Origin: Prevotella heparinolytica
Lineage (GTDB): Bacteria; Bacteroidota; Bacteroidia; Bacteroidales; Bacteroidaceae
Direction of reading: 5' to 3'
Assembly (NCBI RefSeq): GCF_004342845.1
Contig: NZ_SLXB01000001.1
Location: forward strand, 62,001 to 126,000
DNA: 64,000 nucleotides
A program made the translations under genes and the position numbers. The notes below the pieces were generated by a model. That model searched no databases. It saw nothing but the letters and a program-made list of their open reading frames with translations, and was not told the DNA's origin. Below, piece by piece: positions 27,037 to 35,754 of this stretch. How positions within the stretch are numbered: position 1 is the first letter of the stretch; every line of letters starts with the position of its first letter.

Positions 27037-27146
27037 CAAGTGCCTGTCGTGGCAAACACTTGTGTCTGTTCTGTCGGATGCTTGTGTCTGTCGGCTTGGA
27101 TGCTTGTGTTTGTCACGGCAGGGGCTTGTATCTGTCGGGAACGGCC
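27037..27146. repeat. 22-bp tandem array B: five CTTGTGTCTGT-type cores
   Basis: Cores start at 27037 (CAAGTGCCTGT), 27059, 27081 (both CTTGTGTCTGT), 27103 (CTTGTGTTTGT) and 27125 (CTTGTATCTGT), an exact 22-base pitch. The reverse complement of the core, ACAGACACAAG, is the core of array D at 45242. A dyad CAAACAC-TT-GTGTCTG spans 27053-27068. Confidence 0.85.
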
Positions 27147-27193
27147 TGCAGGGGGCTTGTGGAGGGGGTAGGTGAGGAGGAGGAAAGGGGATT

Positions 27194-27356
27194 TTCAGAC
27201 GCAGATGGCACGGATGACGCAGATTTAAAGTAAAAACATACAAGGGGGATATAAGAGAAAACCGGAAAACCGGAAGAAAGAAACCGGGGCTTCCATGTGG
27301 GAACCACAGCGAGGCGAAATAAAAAATCTGCGTCATCCGTGCCATCTGCGTCTGAA
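27194..27356. repeat. 33-bp perfect inverted repeat with 97-base loop
   Basis: 27194-27226 (starting TTCAGACGCAGATGGC) is the exact reverse complement of 27324-27356. It sits 48 bases past the uvrC stop on the minus strand. Shares GCACGGAT with the hairpin at 31759-31826. Confidence 0.85.
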
Positions 27357-27404
27357 GAATTTACTTTCCTCAGCCTGCAAATCAAAAGATTATCCTGCTG
27401 ATAA

Positions 27405-29258
27405 TCAATCAATTGTGTCTTCGAAATGTTTCCTTATGATGTCGGCTTTCGCCTTGCCCGCCACGGCTGCCAGCTCCTCGTGCGAGGCTTCCCGTATGCG
27501 CTTCACGCTCTTGAAGTGTTTGAGCAGCGCCGATTTGGTTTTCTCCCCTATGCCTTTTATCTCGTCCAGCGCCGAAGCTATCTGGCGCTTGCTTCGTTTA
27601 TCGCGGTGGAAAGTGATGGCGAAGCGGTGCACTTCGTCTTGAATCTGCGTCAGGAGGCGGAAGAGCGGAGAGTTCTGTTTCAGGCCGATGGTTTGGGGAG
27701 GGAAGCCGTAGAGCAGTTCCGAAGTGCGGTGTTTGCCATCTTTGGCAAGCCCGGCAATGGGAATGTTCAGCCGCAACTCGTCCGTCACCTCTTTTACGGC
27801 GCTCATTTGCCCTTTTCCGCCGTCGGTGATGAGGAGGTCGGGCAGGGGAGTGTTCTCTTCTATGGCGCGCCGGTAACGCCTTCTGACGACCTCTTTCATC
27901 GAGGCGTAATCGTCCGGCCCTTCCACGGTCTTGATGTTGTATTTCCGGTAATCCTTCTTCGAGGGTTTTCCTTTCACGAACACCACGCATCCGGCCACGG
28001 GGTCGGAGCCTTGGATGTTCGAGTTGTCGAAGCATTCTATCCGCATCGGAAGGCGTTCGAGGTGCAGTTCTTGCTGAATTTCCTTGAGCAGGCGCACGGT
28101 TCGTTGCTCCGGATTCAGCTTTTCCGATTGTTTCAGCCGGTCGGCCTTGTATTGCTTCACGTTCAGGGTGGAGAGTTCCAGCAGTTTCTTCTTGTCGCCC
28201 CGTTGCGGAACGGTGAACGTCACGTCTTTCAGCTCCATGTCCGGCTCGAAAGGTACGATGATTTCGTGCGAAAGGCTCTTGTACCGTTCTCTCATCTCGA
28301 TGATGCCCAAGCACAGCAGCTCCTCTTTCGTCTCGTTCAGCCGTTTCTTGTATTCAAACGTAAAGGCCTGATTGATGGCTCCGTTCGTGATGTGCAGGTA
28401 GTTGATGTAAGCCGATTTGCCGTCTCCGTCTTCCTCGATGGAGAATACGTCGATGTTGTGAAGCACGTTGCTCACCACCTCCGACTTCGCTCGGTAGCTC
28501 TCTATCAGCAGGTACTTCTCCTTTACTTTTTGCGCCTCCTCAAACCTCATCTCGGCGGCCAGTTCCTGCATCTGTCGCAGCATCATCCGTTCCACTTCCT
28601 GCGTGTTTCCTTTCAAGATTTCCTTTATCTCATCGATATTTTTCATGTATTCCTCGTGGCTCTGCCTGCCGATGCAAGGGCCTGCGCAATTCTTGATGTG
28701 ATACTCCAGGCAGACGTTGAATTTTCCGGCACGGATGTTCTCCGGCGAGAGATTCAGATTGCATGTGCGCAGAGGGTACAGGTGTTTGATGAGGTCGAGC
28801 ACCGCATACATGGATGGAACATGACTGTACGGCCCGTAGTAGGACGAGCCGTTGCGGATTATCTTCCGGGTCTTGAATACGCGCGGGAAATATTCGTTCT
28901 GCATGCAGATGCTGGGGTAGGTCTTGTCATCCTTCAGCAGCACGTTGTAGCGTGGCTTGTATTTCTTTATCAGGTTGTTCTCCAGAAGCAGGGCATCCTC
29001 TTCCGTGTTCACCACGATGTATCGGATGTCGGCAATCTTGCTTACCAGCACCCGTGTTTTCCCCGGCTCGTGCTCGCGGTTGAAGTACGAGGAAACCCTT
29101 CGTTTCAGGTTCTTGGCTTTGCCTACGTATATAACGGTTCCTCCGGCATCTAAATATTGGTAAATGCCGGGGCTTTCGGGCAGGTTGGATACAATCAGCC
29201 GCAGGGCTTCTCCTCTTGCCTCCCGATCTTGTTGTAAGGATGCCCTTGGGTCAATCAT
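27405..29258 (-). CDS. uvrC: UvrABC system protein C (excinuclease subunit)
   Basis: A 617-residue nucleotide-excision-repair endonuclease that makes both incisions around UvrB-marked lesions. The N-terminal GIY-YIG domain (about 28-105) shows PGIYQYLDAGGTVIYVGKAKNLKRRVSSYF. A UVR motif follows near residues 215-250 (MRFEEAQKVKEKY). Then comes the RNase H-like C-terminal nuclease with IECFDNSNIQGSDPVAGCVVFV and LLITDGGKGQ. Terminal helix-hairpin-helix repeats include LDEIKGIGEKTKSALLKHFKSV. It begins 4 bases after the apt stop and is the last gene of a mnmG-apt-uvrC run. Confidence 0.97.
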   Translation of the reverse strand: MIDPRASLQQDREARGEALRLIVSNLPESPGIYQYLDAGGTVIYVGKAKNLKRRVSSYFNREHEPGKTRVLVSKIADIRYIVVNTEEDALLLENNLIKKYKPRYNVLLKDDKTYPSICMQNEYFPRVFKTRKIIRNGSSYYGPYSHVPSMYAVLDLIKHLYPLRTCNLNLSPENIRAGKFNVCLEYHIKNCAGPCIGRQSHEEYMKNIDEIKEILKGNTQEVERMMLRQMQELAAEMRFEEAQKVKEKYLLIESYRAKSEVVSNVLHNIDVFSIEEDGDGKSAYINYLHITNGAINQAFTFEYKKRLNETKEELLCLGIIEMRERYKSLSHEIIVPFEPDMELKDVTFTVPQRGDKKKLLELSTLNVKQYKADRLKQSEKLNPEQRTVRLLKEIQQELHLERLPMRIECFDNSNIQGSDPVAGCVVFVKGKPSKKDYRKYNIKTVEGPDDYASMKEVVRRRYRRAIEENTPLPDLLITDGGKGQMSAVKEVTDELRLNIPIAGLAKDGKHRTSELLYGFPPQTIGLKQNSPLFRLLTQIQDEVHRFAITFHRDKRSKRQIASALDEIKGIGEKTKSALLKHFKSVKRIREASHEELAAVAGKAKADIIRKHFEDTID

Positions 29259-29262
29259 TGGT

Positions 29263-29787
29263 TTATAGTGTCAGCACGGCTTCCACGTCAACATCGTTTC
29301 CAAAGACCTCTTTCCCGTGCAGCTCTTTCAGTTCGATGATAAAGTTCACATACACCTTCTGCGGATGCATCTGCTTCACTAACTTGCAGGCAGCCTCCAT
29401 GGTTCCTCCGGTTGCCAGCAGGTCGTCGTGCAGCAATACCACGTCGTCTTCGCCGATGGCGTCTTTGTGCATCTGCACGGTGTCCTTGCCATACTCCTTG
29501 TCGTAGCTTTCTTCGATGGTTTCTGCCGGCAGCTTTCCCGGTTTACGGATGGGCACGAATCCGGCGCCCAATCTGGTGGCAAGTATAGGACCCATGATGA
29601 ATCCTCGCGACTCGATGCCTACTACTTTCGTTATACCTCTGTCCTTATACATCTCATACAGGATGTCCGAAAGTTCCTGCAAGGTGGCCGGGTCTTTGAA
29701 TAGTGTGGTCACGTCGTAGAACAGAATTCCCGGTATGGGGAAGTCGGGAATCTCCCGAATGCTCTTGGCAAGTGTTTCTTTGCTCAT
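29263..29787 (-). CDS. apt: Adenine phosphoribosyltransferase
   Basis: A 174-residue purine salvage enzyme that makes AMP from adenine and PRPP. The PRPP-binding motif is VVLLHDDLLATGGTMEAA (about 118-135). The family start IREIPDFPIPGILFYDVTTLFKDP and the loop GIESRGFIMGPILATRLGAGFVPIRKPGKLP are intact. Length is typical. It lies between mnmG (56 bases upstream) and uvrC (4 bases downstream). Confidence 0.97.
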   Translation of the reverse strand: MSKETLAKSIREIPDFPIPGILFYDVTTLFKDPATLQELSDILYEMYKDRGITKVVGIESRGFIMGPILATRLGAGFVPIRKPGKLPAETIEESYDKEYGKDTVQMHKDAIGEDDVVLLHDDLLATGGTMEAACKLVKQMHPQKVYVNFIIELKELHGKEVFGNDVDVEAVLTL

Positions 29788-29843
29788 AATCAGTCTGTTT
29801 TATATATTTATTTAATTACTTGTTTCACGTGGAACTTTGTTCC

Positions 29844-31718
29844 TTATCGCCCGCAAAGTACCAACAGCACATTAATGTCGCTGGGAGATACGCCGGGAAT
29901 CCTGCTTGCCTGCGCTATCGTCTCCGGATCAATCTTTTCCAGTTTCTGTCTGGCTTCGGTAGAGAGAGATTGGATGGAAGCATAGTCGAACTTTCCTTTT
30001 ATCTTGATGCTTTCCAGTCTCCCCAATTTGTCCGCAATGATTCGTTCGCGTCCGATGTAGCCTTCGTATTTGATAAGTATTTCGGCCGCTTCTATTATTT
30101 CCTCTTTCCTGTCCGATAGTTTATCCAGTTCACGTTTAAAGGAGTTGACGTGTTCGGCAATGTTTTCAATCGTCACTTGCGGGCGGTTTATCAAATCGAT
30201 CAGTTTGCATCCATGGCGGAGCGAGGTAGTGCCGAGCTGTTCCAGCACCGGGTTGATTAATGCCGGTTTAATCGAATATTCGCGGGTAAAGTTTATGATA
30301 TGGTTCACGGCTTCACGCTTTTCCGTCAGCAACTTATAGCGGTCTTCCTTGGCAAGTCCCAGTTTCCATGATTTCTCCGTGAGGCGCATGTCGGCATCGT
30401 CCATGCGGAGCAGGATGCGATATTCGGCTCGCGAGGTAAACATACGGTAAGGCTCGTCTACTCCTTTTGTCACCAAATCGTCGATTAATACACCGATATA
30501 TGCTTCGTCTCGTGCCAAGGTGAATGGTTCTCCACCGTGGCAATTGATGTGTGCATTGATGCCGGCAATGATTCCTTGTCCGGCAGCTTCTTCATATCCG
30601 GTAGTTCCGTTCACCTGTCCGGCAAAGAACAGGTTCTTTATTTTCTTCGTTTCCAACGAGTGTTTCAGTTGGGTAGGGTCGAAGAAGTCATATTCGATGG
30701 CATAGCCTGGGCGATAGATGACCAAGTCTCTGAATGCCGGAATCTTTTTCAGTGCGGCAATCTGTATGTCCATCGGCAGCGATGAAGAGAACCCGTTGAG
30801 GTAGAGTTCCTGCGTGGTTTCGCCTTCCGGTTCGAGGAACAGTTGATGCTGCGGTTTGTCGGGGAAGGTTACAATCTTTGTTTCTATGCTGGGGCAATAG
30901 CGTGGCCCTATACTCTGTATTTGTCCGTTGAAAAGCGGAGAATCGGACAGACCTTTGCACAATACCCCGTGTGCTTCCTCATTGGTGAAGCAAGTCCAGC
31001 AGGAGAGTTGTTTCAGGTGTCGCACGCCGGTGTTCATGAACGAGAACTTGTGGAAGTCGGCTTCGCCCTCCTGTATCTCCATCTCCTCGTAGTGCACGCT
31101 TCGCCCGTCTATACGCACCGGTGTGCCCGTCTTCATCCGTCCGTAGGCGATGCCATGTTTTGCGATGGATTCGGTCAATTCGTACGATGCGGGTTCTGCC
31201 ATGCGTCCGCCCGGCAATATGGTTCGGCCTACGTGCATCAGTCCGTTGAGGAAAGTGCCTGCCGTAAGTACGATGCATTTGGCTCGGAAGGTTACTCCCC
31301 ACAGAGTGACCAATCCCGTAACTTCTCCGTTTTCAACGAGGATTTCGCGCACGGTGTCCTGCCAGATGTGCAGGTTCGGAATGTTCTCCAATATTTCCCG
31401 CCACGCCCAGATGAACTTGTTGCGGTCGCATTGCGCGCGCGGGCTCCACATGGCCGGTCCTTTCGAGCGGTTCAGTATGCGGAACTGGATGGCGGTTCGG
31501 TCTGTCACCAGTCCCATGTATCCGCCCAATGCATCCACCTCGCGTACTATCTGCCCTTTGGCAATACCCCCCACGGCCGGATTGCAACTCATCTGTGCGA
31601 TTTTGTTCATATCCATCGTGATGAGGCATGTCTTCGAGCCTAAGTTGGCGGCTGCGGCTGCGGCCTCGCAACCTGCATGCCCGGCACCTATTACAATAAC
31701 GTCGTACTTAAATTCCAT
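29844..31718 (-). CDS. mnmG: tRNA uridine-5-carboxymethylaminomethyl modification enzyme MnmG (GidA)
   Basis: A 624-residue FAD protein that with MnmE installs the cmnm5 or related group on U34 of certain tRNAs. The N-terminal dinucleotide-binding motif is VIGAGHAGCEAAAAAANLG (about 9-27). Other signatures are MSCNPAVGGIAKGQIVREVDALGG, AGTFLNGLMHVG, the catalytic-cysteine region and GQVNGTTGYEEAAGQG, plus the helical C-terminal domain ending in SRIPGVSPSDINVLLVLC. It is first in the mnmG-apt-uvrC run. Its -7 box is probably at 31744-31751. Confidence 0.97.
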   Translation of the reverse strand: MEFKYDVIVIGAGHAGCEAAAAAANLGSKTCLITMDMNKIAQMSCNPAVGGIAKGQIVREVDALGGYMGLVTDRTAIQFRILNRSKGPAMWSPRAQCDRNKFIWAWREILENIPNLHIWQDTVREILVENGEVTGLVTLWGVTFRAKCIVLTAGTFLNGLMHVGRTILPGGRMAEPASYELTESIAKHGIAYGRMKTGTPVRIDGRSVHYEEMEIQEGEADFHKFSFMNTGVRHLKQLSCWTCFTNEEAHGVLCKGLSDSPLFNGQIQSIGPRYCPSIETKIVTFPDKPQHQLFLEPEGETTQELYLNGFSSSLPMDIQIAALKKIPAFRDLVIYRPGYAIEYDFFDPTQLKHSLETKKIKNLFFAGQVNGTTGYEEAAGQGIIAGINAHINCHGGEPFTLARDEAYIGVLIDDLVTKGVDEPYRMFTSRAEYRILLRMDDADMRLTEKSWKLGLAKEDRYKLLTEKREAVNHIINFTREYSIKPALINPVLEQLGTTSLRHGCKLIDLINRPQVTIENIAEHVNSFKRELDKLSDRKEEIIEAAEILIKYEGYIGRERIIADKLGRLESIKIKGKFDYASIQSLSTEARQKLEKIDPETIAQASRIPGVSPSDINVLLVLCGR

Positions 31719-31743
31719 TCATTCAATGAAGTTAAAAACCGCA

Positions 31744-31751
31744 CAAAGTTA
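31744..31751 (-). promoter_or_regulatory. Candidate -7 box for mnmG
   Basis: TAACTTTG on the minus strand, an exact match, 25 bases before the mnmG start, implying a short leader. No clear -33 box. Confidence 0.5.
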
Positions 31752-31758
31752 CTAAAAA

Positions 31759-31826
31759 GGCACGGATTTCACGGACTAACGTGATTTTTATAAACAAAAT
31801 CCATGTTAATCCATGCAATCCGTGCC
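31759..31826. repeat. Imperfect intergenic hairpin with CACGGATTTCACGGA motif
   Basis: GGCACGGATT (31759-31768) pairs with AATCCGTGCC (31817-31826), and further short complementary blocks lie inside. It shares CGGATTTCACGGA with the hairpin region at 14473-14485. Confidence 0.7.
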
Positions 31827-31832
31827 CGATAG

Positions 31833-31867
31833 AAAAACATGGAGGCGTTTCTGTGGCGCCTCCATGT
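31833..31867 (-). terminator. Terminator of the second HU-related gene
   Basis: ACATGGAGGCG (31837-31847) and CGCCTCCATGT (31857-31867) form an 11-bp perfect stem, 9-base loop. The minus strand continues TTTTTCTATC. It lies about 40 bases past the stop. Confidence 0.85.
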
Positions 31868-31905
31868 GCTATTTTGCAGTGGTTTTGCATCTATGCCGTC
31901 GGCCG

Positions 31906-32421
31906 TTATCCCAAAGGGTTTTCGTTTTGGTCGCCGCTTTCGCCGCCGCTTGTATTCCCATTCTCGGTTTTCGGTTTGGGAGCATCGCTGCCTGTTTCAT
32001 CCTTGTTGATGCGGTCCACGTCTTTCAGCACGAGACCTTCGGAGCGTGTGGTGCCCGATGTGGTGATGCGTATGTCGCTATTGGCACGAAAGCAGATTCT
32101 TAGCGCGGTGATGTCATTGCTGCTGAAGTCTTCGGCCTTGTCCGTTCCTTTGCTTTGGGCGGCAAGGTAGAAGTTTCCCAGTCCGTCGATATTTACGATT
32201 CGTCCGGCCAGTAAAGTCTTCTTCAGATAGGTGCGGAAGTCTTTCAGCACGCTGTAAGAGTTACCCTCGCTTACGCCGGACATGGCGCTGATTTCCTTTG
32301 CCACTTCTTTCAGCTTTGCCGCGCTGCTATACTTGTAGGTGATGATGGGATATACCCTTTTGGCAGAGTTTTTGTCTGTCGGTTTGCTTAAACGTTCGTG
32401 TTTGCGAAATAAAATAGCCAT
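31906..32421 (-). CDS. HU-related DNA-binding protein, second copy
   Basis: A 171-residue member of the same broad HU-related family as the 8369 gene. The N-terminal half is basic and helical (SSAAKLKEVAKEISAMSGVSEGNSYSVLKDFRTYLKKTLLAGRIVNIDGLGNFYLAAQS, with the HU-like turn as GLGNF). A polar tail (about 130-171) ends GESGDQNENPLG. The ending GESG...NPLG is shared with the other HU-related protein although the bodies are diverged. It is presumed to bind DNA. It is monocistronic, with a candidate -7 box at 32492-32499 and a strong terminator. Confidence 0.83.
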   Translation of the reverse strand: MAILFRKHERLSKPTDKNSAKRVYPIITYKYSSAAKLKEVAKEISAMSGVSEGNSYSVLKDFRTYLKKTLLAGRIVNIDGLGNFYLAAQSKGTDKAEDFSSNDITALRICFRANSDIRITTSGTTRSEGLVLKDVDRINKDETGSDAPKPKTENGNTSGGESGDQNENPLG

Positions 32422-32491
32422 AATGTTTCTGTTTTTAAATAATTAATAAAAAGTTTTGTTTTGTATTCGTGTATTAAGCTTAATCACATTG

Positions 32492-32499
32492 CAAAGATA
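32492..32499 (-). promoter_or_regulatory. Candidate -7 box for the second HU-related gene
   Basis: TATCTTTG on the minus strand, an exact match, giving a leader of about 65 bases. No clear -33 box. Confidence 0.5.
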
Positions 32500-32628
32500 A
32501 ACACAAGTCTAAAACCCGGAAAATATTTTTCCCCCGTTTTTTTCAAGACTTTTTTCAGGTTGGGTTCTTATGGAAGTATAGTCTGCAAATGAACGTTTAT
32601 ACGGTCTGCATGGCAGTTTGCAGTGAAG

Positions 32629-32672
32629 ATGGTGTGCCCTCTTGCCTCTGCACGAGACAGGGGGCACACCAT
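32629..32672. terminator. Hairpin following the GH9 gene
   Basis: ATGGTGTGCCC (32629-32639) pairs perfectly with GGGCACACCAT (32662-32672). It lies 17 bases past the GH9 stop on the minus strand. T-runs are poor on that strand, so it may act as an RNA-stabilising 3' hairpin rather than a classic terminator. Confidence 0.6.
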
Positions 32673-32688
32673 TTTACGCCACGTCTTC

Positions 32689-35220
32689 TTATTTCAATAG
32701 TTGTTGTGCCGCGAGCACCAGAAACATATAGTGGGATGACCCTCCTCCCAGCACATACTCTGTCTGCTGCCAAAGGAACGGGAACGTGAGCAACTCCGGG
32801 AAATCGGGACGGATAAGCGCCGTGCCGGAAATGACACCGCCCGGAATGTAGGACCAGTCGGCACGGTTGAGGCCGTAGCCCACCGTGGCCGATTGCGCGC
32901 CGACACCCGATGCGAAAGAGACCTGATTGGAGCCCGGATGGCATCCGAGAATAAAGTTAAGGGCATTGAACACCGGTGCTTGCGAAAACAGTTCCGGGTA
33001 GGCTGTCGTCAGGAAATAGTGCCGGAAACCGAAGTGTTGTATATCCCAACCTGCTCCCCAGATGTTGGGACGATAAGGAACTCCGTAAGGCGTCTCCCGT
33101 ACCAGTACGGCCAATTTTTGTTCGTATCCGGCCAAGGCTTTGCGAAATGCGGCAGAGAAGGTTTTGGCTCTTTTGTCTTTCATTTGCGCAAGCTGTTTCT
33201 CCACACGTGCCGTGTACCAGCCGGTGTGTTCTATCTGCTTGACGATGAATTCCCGGTTATCCAAGATGAAATCCATATAAGTTTGTTCGCCGGTGGTCAG
33301 ATATAATTCCACGGCCGCCTGCACTTTGGAGGACAATATCCTGTCGTTTCCGCTTGCGGTGGAGGCGTATATGTTGCGTGCAATGCCAAGGCAATGCACG
33401 CTCAACGTATCGTTGAAGCCTTTCAATACGCGCGACACAGCAGCCAGCTGGGCGGCTGTCGACAGTTCCCGCTCCGGATTATCCTCCGTAAATATCCGGC
33501 GGTCGTCCTCGTTGCCTGTCTTCCCGTCCGTCATGGCGGCGGCATCGCCCAAAAGCACATATTGGCGCAGGTCGTTGCAGATGATGCCTCTGTACAGGCG
33601 TCCCAGCGCCAGATAGCCGTTGACCACACTGAGCGCGCCGTTCTCCACTTGTTGCAGCAGGTCATTCTTTCCGTCGGGCTGGTGAATCTCCGTCACACGG
33701 TTTATCTGGTCGATGGAAGTCACGTCAATGTCCGGGCGGAAAGTTTCGTAGGTCAATGCGAGGATGTATGATTCTCCGGCTTGAGACTCGATGCGTAGGT
33801 CAAAGTCGCCGGCATCGTGCCAGCCGCCTATGTTCACTCCGGGAACCACTTGTCCCGGCGCGAATTCGGACAACCCCTCTTTCTGGTCGTATCCGTCGAT
33901 ATGGTTGTGGGACTGCGCCATTTGGGCGTCGTCCATGTGGCAGCAGTCGTGCCACACGCGGTATTTCTCGTTGACTCGCATGTGGCACATCTGTACGGGC
34001 AGGAAATATTCGAGGACGGGTTGCCACACGCCACGGGCATAAACGTCATTGTCGATGCGGAAGATGGGAGATACGGAAGTATCGTACTTTATCTTATAAA
34101 GCCCCGGTTCCTTCACGTCGGTGAAATCTACCTTAAGATAGTTATATCTCAAGAATTTACCCCATTCGGCAGGGTTTACCGTTTTGACGACGCTTTCGCC
34201 GTCTGCGTCAATGCGGATGATTTGTGCCGTTTGTCTTTTTTGGTCGCGGATATCCGTTTCGATGACGGCTTCCTTCTCTTGAGCGGGATGATAGCCTATC
34301 TGTGAGGTCTGTATAACCGGCCGATACATCCAGTCGTCCACCACGTTCGGGGTGATGATCCATCTGACGGCGCCTTTGGTGACGCCCGGCTTTATGTGGC
34401 TGCGCAGTACGAACCACCCGTTGTTGTGGTTCATTCGGCCGTCAAACAGTTGCAGGTCGCCGTTCAATGACTCGATGGTGACTTTGTTGTAGGAATCATC
34501 GGGGCGGACGGTGAATTTGCTTCCCGTGGCATAAGGCCGGGCGATGATGTCGTCCGCCACTATCGGGCTGTATCCTTTCCCTATCAGATTGTTTATGTCG
34601 GCCAGCGACTGTTTGCCGTCGTGGTAATTTCCCGTATGCAGAAGGTTGGGGCGGGTTGTCATCAGGGGTGAATTGGGCTGTTGCGGAAAGATGCCGCTTT
34701 GCTTGTCCATGAGCCACGGTTTGCCGAATAAGGAACCCGGAAAGAACTCAAGGTTGAAGCCTGCTTTCCCGATAAACTCTTCGGGAATGGGACGATCCAA
34801 ATCTACGGTTACTTCCAGATGCTTTCCTTTCGTTTCCACCTTTACGGTGTATTTCAGGTTGAGGGCGGGATAAATCATGGGGTTGAATCCCGTGAGGTGG
34901 CGTGAGGAATCGGGGTAGCATAAGGTAGTGATGATGCTGTTGCCGTCGAGCCGGCGGTCGAGCTGTTTCGGTACGGGCTGCCATTGTCCGGGAGTGGCTT
35001 CCAGCCGGATATCTCCGTTGGTGGCTATGCGGTGTCCGTGCATGATGATACATACACCGCCCTGATGCCCTTCGGGATAGATGTCATCGAAAGCCATCAC
35101 GTCTACTCCCCGGTTTCTGAAATAGCCCGAGGATGTCAGTTCAAAATCTTGCGCATGCAGCTCGCTTTGACCGCAGAACAATGCAAAGACCGATGCGAAT
35201 AGTAAATCTCTCTTTTTCAC
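32689..35220 (-). CDS. Glycoside hydrolase family 9 protein with N-terminal Ig-like domain
   Basis: An 843-residue secreted enzyme of the GH9 (cellulase/beta-glucan hydrolase) type. A signal peptide (1-23), a beta-rich N-terminal part (about 25-300) and a CelD_N-type Ig-like domain (about 305-395, RPVIQTSQIGYHPAQEKEAVIET) precede the (alpha/alpha)6 barrel. Catalytic region GGWHDAGDFDL holds the nucleophile-side aspartates. LWQQTEYVLGGGSS near the C-terminus holds the likely acid Glu. The start codon is GTG at 35220; the only nearby ATG (35225) is out of frame and its three-codon frame ends across the GTG. No SusC/D neighbour, so substrate is unproven. Confidence 0.9.
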   Translation of the reverse strand: MKKRDLLFASVFALFCGQSELHAQDFELTSSGYFRNRGVDVMAFDDIYPEGHQGGVCIIMHGHRIATNGDIRLEATPGQWQPVPKQLDRRLDGNSIITTLCYPDSSRHLTGFNPMIYPALNLKYTVKVETKGKHLEVTVDLDRPIPEEFIGKAGFNLEFFPGSLFGKPWLMDKQSGIFPQQPNSPLMTTRPNLLHTGNYHDGKQSLADINNLIGKGYSPIVADDIIARPYATGSKFTVRPDDSYNKVTIESLNGDLQLFDGRMNHNNGWFVLRSHIKPGVTKGAVRWIITPNVVDDWMYRPVIQTSQIGYHPAQEKEAVIETDIRDQKRQTAQIIRIDADGESVVKTVNPAEWGKFLRYNYLKVDFTDVKEPGLYKIKYDTSVSPIFRIDNDVYARGVWQPVLEYFLPVQMCHMRVNEKYRVWHDCCHMDDAQMAQSHNHIDGYDQKEGLSEFAPGQVVPGVNIGGWHDAGDFDLRIESQAGESYILALTYETFRPDIDVTSIDQINRVTEIHQPDGKNDLLQQVENGALSVVNGYLALGRLYRGIICNDLRQYVLLGDAAAMTDGKTGNEDDRRIFTEDNPERELSTAAQLAAVSRVLKGFNDTLSVHCLGIARNIYASTASGNDRILSSKVQAAVELYLTTGEQTYMDFILDNREFIVKQIEHTGWYTARVEKQLAQMKDKRAKTFSAAFRKALAGYEQKLAVLVRETPYGVPYRPNIWGAGWDIQHFGFRHYFLTTAYPELFSQAPVFNALNFILGCHPGSNQVSFASGVGAQSATVGYGLNRADWSYIPGGVISGTALIRPDFPELLTFPFLWQQTEYVLGGGSSHYMFLVLAAQQLLK

Positions 35221-35430
35221 AGCATTTGTTTTTTAAAGTTATGTAATACTCCGCTAAAATACGAAATTAGACGGAAAGAGAGGGTGGCGATTTGTAGCCG
35301 ATAACGTCATGAAATGTATTTTTTCAAAGGCGCAGACTCAAAAGGAGCCGCAATAGGAATCAATTTAGCCTCTTGAAAGGAGATGGAGGGTAAGAGGGGC
35401 AAACAGCTTTTTCGTAAATTTGCGGTGTGC

Positions 35431-35625
35431 AGAATGCCCGTGCCCGGCTTCTTGGTGAGAGGGCCCAATCCCGGCAGGCAAGACGGCGTATCCTATCCTT
35501 CAAATCTGCCGGATGAGTCTTATGCGGATGTAGAGGGTTCGTATGCTTCCAATGAGATAGCCATCAACTGGAGTGCCGCTTTGGTGGCTCTGACTTCTTC
35601 GCTGGATGCCCTGATGGCAAAATGA
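35431..35625 (+). pseudogene. C-terminal relic of a second GH9 gene
   Basis: About 63 codons reading PVPGFLVRGPNPGRQDGVSY then DESYADVEGSYASNEIAINW and on to a stop. This is the canonical GH9 C-terminus (GGPNPGRQD, the Tyr-rich DESY/SYASNE block and the acid Glu in NEIAINW). Everything upstream of the barrel end is gone: before 35431 there is only an unrelated short lead and in-frame stops. It is not a fragment of the neighbouring GH9, which lies on the other strand and ends differently. It is a decayed gene remnant. Confidence 0.8.
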
Positions 35626-35718
35626 GGCTGCCTGTCTTGTTGAAAGCTCCCTATGCTATCGGCAATCGGTATGCCCCTTATTTGTTGATATTTATTTAAA
35701 TCTCCTTTCCTTTTTCCG

Positions 35719-35750
35719 TACCCCTCTCAGAACACGTTCTGGCAGGGGTA
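35719..35750. repeat. 32-base palindrome next to array C
   Basis: TACCCCT pairs with AGGGGTA and CAGAAC with GTTCTG around a 2-base centre, with a 2-base internal mismatch. It abuts the array, ending 4 bases before its first unit. Confidence 0.75.
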
Positions 35751-35754
35751 TGCG

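Larger units (their letters stand above)
26930..27404. other. Intergenic region uvrC-dtd with two repeat structures
   Basis: 475 bases without a gene. It contains 22-bp array B (27037-27146) and the 33-bp inverted repeat (27194-27356). The loop of the latter is purine-rich with repeated ACCGG. Confidence 0.7.

Noticed and set aside
27426..29153. Long plus-strand reading frame of 575 codons
   Set aside because: It is the antisense of uvrC, rich in Phe, His and Val in a shadow pattern, while uvrC has all family motifs on the other strand.
35383..35625. Functional 80-residue protein at the GH9 relic
   Set aside because: The C-terminal 63 residues are a fragment of a GH9 barrel that cannot fold alone, and the N-terminal lead is unrelated sequence.
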